Shown: in pieces, positions 57,482-64,000 of the stretch | Numbering within the stretch: the stretch's first letter is position 1 | Layout: the number at the start of each line of letters is the position of its first letter | Assembly (NCBI RefSeq): GCF_000005505.3 | Contig: NC_016131.3 | Location: 48,469,355-48,533,354 of the forward strand | From: Brachypodium distachyon | Taxonomy: Eukaryota > Streptophyta > Magnoliopsida > Poales > Poaceae | DNA length: 64,000 nt | Reading direction: 5' to 3' | Translations under genes and position numbers: made by a program | Notes under the pieces: generated by a model | Database searches by the model: none | What the model was told of the DNA's origin: nothing | The model's input: only the letters and a program-made list of their open reading frames with translations

Positions 57482-58747
57482 TCAAATCCATGAACTTCAC
57501 TTCCTGCACCAATGGTCCAAAAAGACAGAGCACCTTTAGCTTCTAGAGAGAATTTGCTTCCTTGTGCTGTATGTTTCCTTGCCCAGAAGATGTATAAGAC
57601 CCCCTAATCCTTCAGACATCTACAGGGCGCTCGCTCCCGCAGCAAGCTCACCATCGATCGATATCGATGGCCCCAGCCCGGACGCAATAATCTTCTGCTG
57701 ACGACCTGTTTGCACAATGCTATCTATTATACACGTGGCTAAAACATTTCGAGCCTCGTGGATCATCATTGTTTTCGCTTTCGGTTTCTTTCATCCCTTC
57801 AAGTATGCGCCCTGTTCATGAGAGCGGCTTATTTCTTCTGCAGTAATACTGCAACAGTTTTTATTATTCGTGGTACTGTGTTCTGTGGCTGGACAGGAAC
57901 GTTTCTGTTGGAACAGTGGCAATGATGTGGGGATCGTGTTGATTACGGGATCTGGATATACTATGTATTTAGTGCACCCCCACTAAATACATAGTACCCT
58001 GTGTTGATTACTGGCATCGTTCGTGTGTAGTTTTGTCATGAAATTTTGCTTGTTAGGTGCGGCTTAGACGCGGAGTTGGTTGGGCACTTGGGCACCTGCT
58101 GGCCTTGACAGGCCGTCGCCGGCGGGTAGCCGCCCATTGTTAGGACACCATGACTAAAATGCGTGGGGTTCAATGTCGAATCCTTGACTATAATGTAGCA
58201 GCCCAGAGGTACTAGGAATGTTGCAGTCAACGTACGCCACGCCACACCACAGCTGCAAAATTAGACCGGGTCAGGAAAAATGACCGTATGCGGGACATTT
58301 CGACAACCTTAATGACTGTAACTTGCATTTTCCAAAAGAAAACGATGGCTAAAGTGAAATCTTTCAGCTGCTAAATGTTCACTGGCCATGGATATCATCA
58401 TGGTACTCATGATGACACGATACGATACGACGAGCAGGAGCAGCTAGAGAGCTAATGAGAAGGTGCTTTTGTCGTCATCATCGGCCGAACTTATCTAAGG
58501 TAGGTGGAGTGTTACCTCGGATAGCACCTTGTGTAGCGCTCGAAACCCTGTCAAATATCAACAGCATGCCAAGAATTATCCATTCGGCGTTAGTAACATA
58601 CGGAGTAGTGCCCATTTTTAGATAGACTATTCTGCTGTTCTGTTTTGTCTTAACTGTTTCGTTTTTTCTTCTCTTTTTTTTTCTTTTTGTCGAAATGGTC
58701 ATATATGCACCTCCGCACCTCCAAATTTCATCTTCTCGGTTAGTATT
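57482..58747. other. 3' flank of uL29m
   Basis: 3' UTR of uL29m, then gene-free DNA. It contains the hairpin at 57959-57996 and nothing else recognised. Confidence 0.4.
57959..57996. repeat. Perfect 16-bp hairpin between 11-bp direct repeats
   Basis: TACTATGTATTTAGTG (57959-57974) and its exact complement (57981-57996) surround CACCCC. GTGTTGATTAC occurs on both sides, at 57937-57947 and 58001-58011. It could be a minimal foldback insertion with a target duplication. Confidence 0.8.
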
Positions 58748-58850
58748 CACTCCGTTCCGAAATAAGTGACGTGGATTTGTATAAGATTTTATATACAAAT
58801 TCACGTCACTTATATACAAATCCATGTCATTTGTTTCGGGACAGATGAAG
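58748..58850. mobile_element. Stowaway-like MITE
   Basis: CACTCCGTTCCGAAATAAGT pairs with the right end TTTGTTTCGGGACAGATGAAG, followed by TA. The arm TACAAATTCACGTCACTTAT is repeated within, so the copy is rearranged. Confidence 0.7.
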
Positions 58851-61233
58851 TATATGTTACCTTCTCAATGGGTGATCAGGCAGCCGTGCACGGCTCCACG
58901 ACGAAGCGATGGACGCGCAATTAAATTCAGTTGGGCACGTAACGTAGCACTAAATGGCTGCGTGTAAACTAAAATATAGGCTAATTCGATCGGTCCAGTT
59001 GATTGATGATTCCGTGGGGGCAACTGCCGATTGCGCTATGACGATGAGAATCCTGGCCGTCCCTTTCTGCTCTTCCTATTTATCCGGCCTGCAAACTCTA
59101 TCTGCTGTTTTTATGCTGTTCATTCACTAGTACTACCCGTAGTAGCTTCGCCCCGTGGTGTCTAAATATTTCCACAATTCTAATTATCCATTTGCTCAGA
59201 GCCACAGAGGGTTTACTTTGACACGGAAACGCCACTTCTGTGATAGGTCGGACAAAGCAGCTGGTGCGGATGAAGCAACCGGATCGAGATTCCCTTTCCT
59301 TGCAAGAATCCAACACCTCTGCAGAGATTCCTGCAAGATACTCCTTGTTTTGACTTGATCTCGAATTGATGGATCAAAACACACTAACATATACGTACTG
59401 ATGAGTGATGACACAAGTAACACGTACTATTTATTCTAATCAAATCAAATGAAGTGTGTCCGTTCTTCCAAAAAAAAAGATACTGACTATTTATTCTCAG
59501 CACACAACAATTTACTAATCGTGAGATCTATTTCTGATCTCTGATGATTTCTTGATGACGTACGTGCTCGCTCAGTTGTGAACTTTACAGCCTTGCCCTC
59601 TGTGAAGAGGTTATTTTTGATCTATACCCTTTTTTTCTTCAGAACCGTATCTGTGATTTCCGGTGATTAAAGCTTCAATCTGCGCTTATAATACTCCACT
59701 AGCTAGTGCTACGTACACGTACCAGTTTCCACTCCAGTGTGACGTGTGGCTCTAGATGAATGAAATAATTCAAGCTGTCCCAATAAATCATGGTTTCTCT
59801 TTTCAAGATTTCCATGCCATAAACTACCTATAGGAAATGATTCATATATGGAGATCCACTTGTGTACATTGACAATAGTATGCACCTCCAACCATACATA
59901 AGATGGCTCAATATGTATGAATTACCATGATTGTGCAAGGCTGCAAGTGTATCCTTTGGTTTTCAGTTGAGACTGCTTTATTGAGAAATGTGAAGGGAGA
60001 CCCTATAAAACACGCACCTTGTTTGCTTAACGCTCACCCAATTTCTTGAGGACCAACCTAATTTTTGAAGACCCACTTTTCTTAATAAAATCCGAGAGGA
60101 AGATATCATCATTATTTGCTGTCCTCTATGTCTTGGACGCCTATCGATAAGTATCCATCAAAGTCGGCTCTCTCCTCCAGTGACTACATTAATAAAAATT
60201 GTCATGTCTCTCTCTCATTAATTCAGTACTATCTTGCTAAATGAGCTTAGGATCTACCGAAAGGTTTCCTTTTCGTCATAATTGATATCTTCTCCAATTT
60301 TTCTATAAAACATGGGTATATCGATCATGGGCTGACCATAGTTTTCAATATATGACAAGCACTAGAGGCCCATTGATGTACGTCTGGTTGACAAGTTGAA
60401 TGAACAGCTTATCTCTCTGAGCATTGGGCCCCGGTGTAGTTGAGACATGTCGGGCATACATAATAAAATCTTTCTATAACAGAAAACGTGCATCGATCTT
60501 TTGCTAATTTTACAAGTAACATCGAAAGCTGGATCTGAATTGAAGTCTTAACTAACTAACAGACAGCGGAAATTAAGGTGACAAAACCCACAACGGTTTT
60601 ATTTCTGGTCAATTGTCTCGTACAAGTAAATTAAGACTTATTTCCTCATTGATAGAAACGAAATGCAAGTGGCAGAAGGAAAATGAAATTAATGTTACCA
60701 AGTGGATAAACCTAATCCATATATATATGCACACTACGAGCTTAGTTGCACCAGGTGAGTTAATGCTCAGTGGAGGTTGGCAAGTATACAGGAATTAATA
60801 TACTTGGCATATGGTCTTAGTAGCTGAGAATGATATATTTTCCATGGTGCAACACGTATCAACTTAATTAGCTGCCTAGCTTATATATAACAACCAAGGC
60901 GTGTGATAGGTTGATTCAACAACAAGTACCACAGAGTACTACCTCCGTTCGTATAAAAGATGAGATCGACATAGATTGTTTGTTCTCCCTTATTTTAACA
61001 CCAAAGGTTTGCCATGTTAGTTCTTCTTAAACCTCAGGGTTTAATTTAACAAGCGGAAATCAATTAAGAAGCGCCAAATGACTATGTTAAGAACAGATTT
61101 TGGAAGTATCATGGATCGACTTAATTGCCAACCCAAGCATAAGCAAGAGCTCTTCTGCAAGAATCTAAAGCAGCAACTAAGCAAGAGCTGATCATTTACG
61201 CGAGAATCTCGAGGTACTACATGTAGCCAACCT
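58851..61233. other. Gene-free intergenic region
   Basis: About 2.4 kb of AT-rich DNA with no supported gene, RNA or complete transposon. A lone Stowaway-like end (TACTACCTCCGTTCGTATAA) is at about 60939. Confidence 0.4.
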
Positions 61234-61383
61234 TAGGGTTGCAAGTGGGTTCCCACCTAAGTCCCACTTCTAGCTAGTTCATTTGGTATTTTGCTAGTTC
61301 AAAATCTTGACTCAAAATTTGAACTAAAATTGAAAATTTGAATTAGAAGTGTGACTTAGGTGGGAGCCCACTTGCAACCCTAG
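61234..61383. mobile_element. Foldback MITE with ~38-bp inverted ends
   Basis: TAGGGTTGCAAGTGGGTTCC .. CCTAAGTCCCACTTCT and its complement AGAAGTGTGACTTAGGTGGG .. CCACTTGCAACCCTA bound a 150-bp AT-rich core. TA at each end suggests a TA target duplication. Confidence 0.8.
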
Positions 61384-62044
61384 CCGACCTCAATTCGACG
61401 GGCCCCATGTTAGCTGGAGCACATGTCTGGCGACGGCTCTGCTGTCACTTAAAAAGGGTTTATGTACACATACGTGTCGCAATAAGAGAATCTCTCGTTT
61501 TGAAAAACAACAAAAGAGACTGGACAAATAATGCATAAACATATTTATTTTTTGTATAAGAGATAATAATATAGACATTCCCAAGGGGCTACAAATGTAT
61601 GTCCACAAAAGTACACAAGCTAGGGGGCTTATGTGCAATTAAACCGGCCATGCACAACTAATTAATGCACCACTAGTTGCCCAGCTGGCCTCATACTGAG
61701 AGGGAGAGAGCGAGAGTGAGGAAAAAATCTCTTATGAGTCACACCAAGCTAGAAGAAGATAGAAGAGCTAGACGATATAAAACGTCTAGAACCCCAAGAG
61801 AGACAGAAATGTGTACACCTGTGCGTGTCAGCGTTTGTTTGTGCTAGCTAGCTGCAGGCCTCTCGCTGTTTAGCTCGCCAGTCGATCATCACAGATCGGC
61901 TCAATCGATCGCCTTTGCCAACAACCATATACTGATCATCTCTCTGCATCATCTCTAGCTATCTCTCTGCCGGACGGCTGCAGGCTGCCGGTGATCGGCC
62001 TCCAAAGACGACGCTGGATTGATCGAATCGATTTGGATTGGAAC
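61384..62044 (+). promoter_or_regulatory. Promoter and 5' leader of the XBAT-like gene
   Basis: ACGATATAAAAC at about 61773 is a plausible TATA box, about 270 bp before the ATG. A GAGAGGGAGAGAGCGAGAG tract lies at 61699. The leader has TCTCTC-rich stretches. Inferred from position. Confidence 0.45.
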
Positions 62045-62227
62045 ATGGGTAACGCGCTGGGATGCGTGGGGCTGGGGGAGCGGCTGGCGGCGGCGGCGAG
62101 GGACGGCGACGCGGCGGCGGCTAGAAGGCTGCTGGCGGCGGACCCGGGGCTGGCGCGCTGCTCCGGCTCCACCTTCGGCAGCCTCAGCTCGCCGCTGCAG
62201 ATCGCCGCCTCCAAGGGACACCACGAG
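62045..62227 (+). CDS. XBAT/XBOS-type ankyrin-repeat RING E3 ligase, first exon (partial)
   Basis: Sixty-one residues, [20 protein letters not shown] followed by an ankyrin-like stretch ([29 protein letters not shown]), ending at a GTATGT donor in phase 0. MGN.LGC..LGERL..AARDGD is the start of the plant XBAT33/XBOS group, which continues with more ankyrin repeats and a C-terminal RING finger that attaches ubiquitin to target proteins. Gly2 and Cys7 suggest N-myristoylation and palmitoylation, hence membrane attachment. The next exon is not found before 64000, so the first intron exceeds 1.7 kb and the gene runs off the window. The exact family member is not determined. Confidence 0.85.
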
Positions 62228-64000
62228 GTATGTATGTTACTCCACGCTGCTAAATTTTTTGTCTGTCTGTCAGCCGGCCGTCCGGCTTCAGTAGTTCAAT
62301 ATTGCTTACCATAATCAATCGATCGACCATGCATGCATGCTGCCTGGATCTCTATCGATCTACGGTGCATGCAACACACACGGCAGGGCACATCGATCGG
62401 TCGTTCCTCCTCCGATAATGCGTACCAGTACAATATTCCTATTCCTCCGTTACATAATTCTTGTCGAAATATTACATGTATCTGAACATTTTTCAGGAAT
62501 AGATATATCTATTTTTAATCAAATTTGAGACAAGAATTATAAAACGGAGAGAGTATATTATATCCCTCTCCATCTATATTATCTGCGTTTCGCACACGTA
62601 GCTACTAGGCTAGGCTATATGTAATTGCTACTGTGAGTTCAAATGCAACACGTAATTAATATTTTGTATTTACAGAATTGATACGTGCTCAAATTAAATA
62701 TGGTGAAATGAATTTAATTATGAATGATCTATCCAAAGAAAAAAAAAGAAGTAGAATGAGCGTACTATACGCTCGAGAAGAATTTACAGATTGATTGTAC
62801 CACACGCGCGCGTCTTGATAGGCCTAATCATTGTTGTTTTGAAGAAAAAAAGGTCCCAATCCTTGGAAAAAGTTTCAGGACACGTACGTATGTGACCCTA
62901 CATTCATATAGCTTTAATTAATTAACCACAGGTGAAAATTTGATACTGTAGATAATATATAAATTCACGACTTGACAGGAGACCTACTTCCCAAGCAACA
63001 AGACTCTTTAGCTCGCCTGCCTTTCTGTGTGGCAAAAAGCCACGGCAAGAGTCGCCATTGCGGAGACGTAACACTGCACGCAAGTGGCTCATCCGCTCAT
63101 GTAATTAATCGCGTCATTTTTAGGGATCATTTTTAGGCTGTGTTACTGTCAAGCTGATGTATAGTGTGTGAAAAATGTGTGATCGATCTCTACAGTTCTC
63201 TAGTACTAGCCACACGAAAAGAAATCGCGTGTCAAATGTACTAGCACTAGTGTGGTAGCTAGACCAGAAAGTTAATTTGTTGACTCCATTTCCCTCTCAC
63301 GTCGATCGGAGGTACAGTACTAAAATGAAAGTGACACACACACCGCCAAAAAAGAAATTATTGTTTCCTCAATCTTCCTTTTTATTAGTGAGTTCATGTT
63401 AAAAATAAATCCAAATGCGTATATAACAATAAAATCTAGCATTTCAGGATTTTTTTTGGGATCTAATATTTTAGGATTATGATTAAACATGTCTTAATAA
63501 AGGTTTTTTGGGGGCCAAAAAGAGAACATTTTATAAGGAGGGAACATACTGTATTTGCACAGAAGTTGTTCAGCGTGCAGCTAGTACGAACTAATTAATA
63601 GTCCAGCCAAGCCAAATCCATGTTTTTAAAGCCATCGCGTCAGGCCACAATCAATCTATCGTAGGAGAAACGCCTGTACTCTTTGACAATTCTGCCTGCC
63701 CAAGACTATATCGATCCCATCTGCTTAACTGTTCATACGAACTATATCGATCCTGCACAGCCCGAATTAATATATAGTCCAACCGTACGTCACCGACTAT
63801 ATATCAACCCCAAAATGCTCCTCTCAACCGTATATCTTTCCAGTTTTGCCGAGGCTGTGTCTACTTGATATCTTCTTAATATTAATATATTACTTTTTAT
63901 TGAAAAATATGTCTTCTCAGTTTAACACGGGCGCTAGCTAGTACGCAGACCCATTAATTAAGTTGCCTGTTGATTTTTCTTCAGTGATGCCTTCTCCAAA
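62228..64000 (+). other. First intron of the XBAT-like gene (incomplete)
   Basis: No acceptor followed by an ankyrin-coding frame was found. Contents: a Stowaway at 62443-62553 and otherwise AT-rich sequence with CATGCATGC and ATCGATCG runs. Confidence 0.5.
62443..62553. mobile_element. Stowaway MITE in XBAT intron 1
   Basis: TCCTCCGTTACATAATTCTTGTC pairs with GACAAGAATTATAAAACGGAGAGAG. It shares the interior phrase GTCGAAATATTACATGTAT with the element at 44260, so both belong to one subfamily. Confidence 0.8.

Noticed and set aside
1..64000. CRISPR arrays, operons, tRNA or rRNA genes
   Set aside because: The sequence is plant nuclear DNA; the only tRNA-like match is the head of the SINE at 19811-20075, which lacks a full cloverleaf.

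Overview
The window is nuclear DNA of a grass. Evidence: intron-rich plant genes with GT-AG junctions, GC-rich monocot-type first exons, many TA-flanked Stowaway MITEs with CTCCCTCCGT ends, a tRNA-derived SINE resembling the Triticeae Au family, and a gene order that I recall from the short arm of rice chromosome 6 (OPT transporter, DLT/GRAS, LMBR1-like protein, NOL10, mitochondrial L47/L29). Eight genes in 64 kb, no intact LTR retrotransposon and mostly small elements suggest a compact-genome grass, probably Pooideae (Brachypodium-like). The species cannot be fixed from sequence alone.

Layout. 1-4.5 kb: retroelement debris, a Stowaway and an intronless gene of a grass-expanded family of unknown function (minus strand, 364 aa). 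4.5-8.5 kb: seven-exon oligopeptide transporter (OPT, 747 aa) with NPG and KIPPR motifs. 8.5-12.2 kb: gene-free. 12.2-15.3 kb: intronless GRAS regulator DLT (SMOS2/GRAS32 type, 631 aa), with a GA-rich leader and promoter G-box/BRRE-like sites. 15.8-29.4 kb: no convincing protein gene. This stretch carries a loose plus-strand array of diverged modules, each with a TCACTATATAT-type TATA box followed by a conserved GAGATTTTAG..AACTGA element. One module pair lies in a tandem duplication whose second copy holds a SINE and a MITE. 29.65-30.74 kb: inverted paralogue of the first gene. 31-38.6 kb: two LINE (L1-type) fragments, Stowaways, exon fragments of chaperonin CCT1/TCP-1 alpha, and one more array module.

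39.4-43.4 kb (minus): LMBR1-like membrane protein, 14 exons, 510 aa. 45.6-53.0 kb (plus): NOL10/Enp2 nucleolar WD40 protein, 16 exons, 746 aa, first intron apparently GC-AG. 53.5-55.2 kb: two adjacent TIR elements carrying GC-rich inserts. 55.5-57.5 kb (plus): mitochondrial ribosomal protein uL29m/mL47, three exons, 148 aa. 62.05 kb to the window end (plus): first exon of an XBAT/XBOS-type ankyrin-repeat E3 ligase.

The genes do not form a pathway. DLT is a brassinosteroid-response regulator, NOL10 serves rRNA processing and uL29m serves mitochondrial translation; the last two carry telobox and/or site II (TGGGCC) promoter motifs typical of translation genes. Exon junctions were checked by reading phase: all seven OPT, 14 LMBR1, 16 NOL10 and three uL29m exons join in frame.
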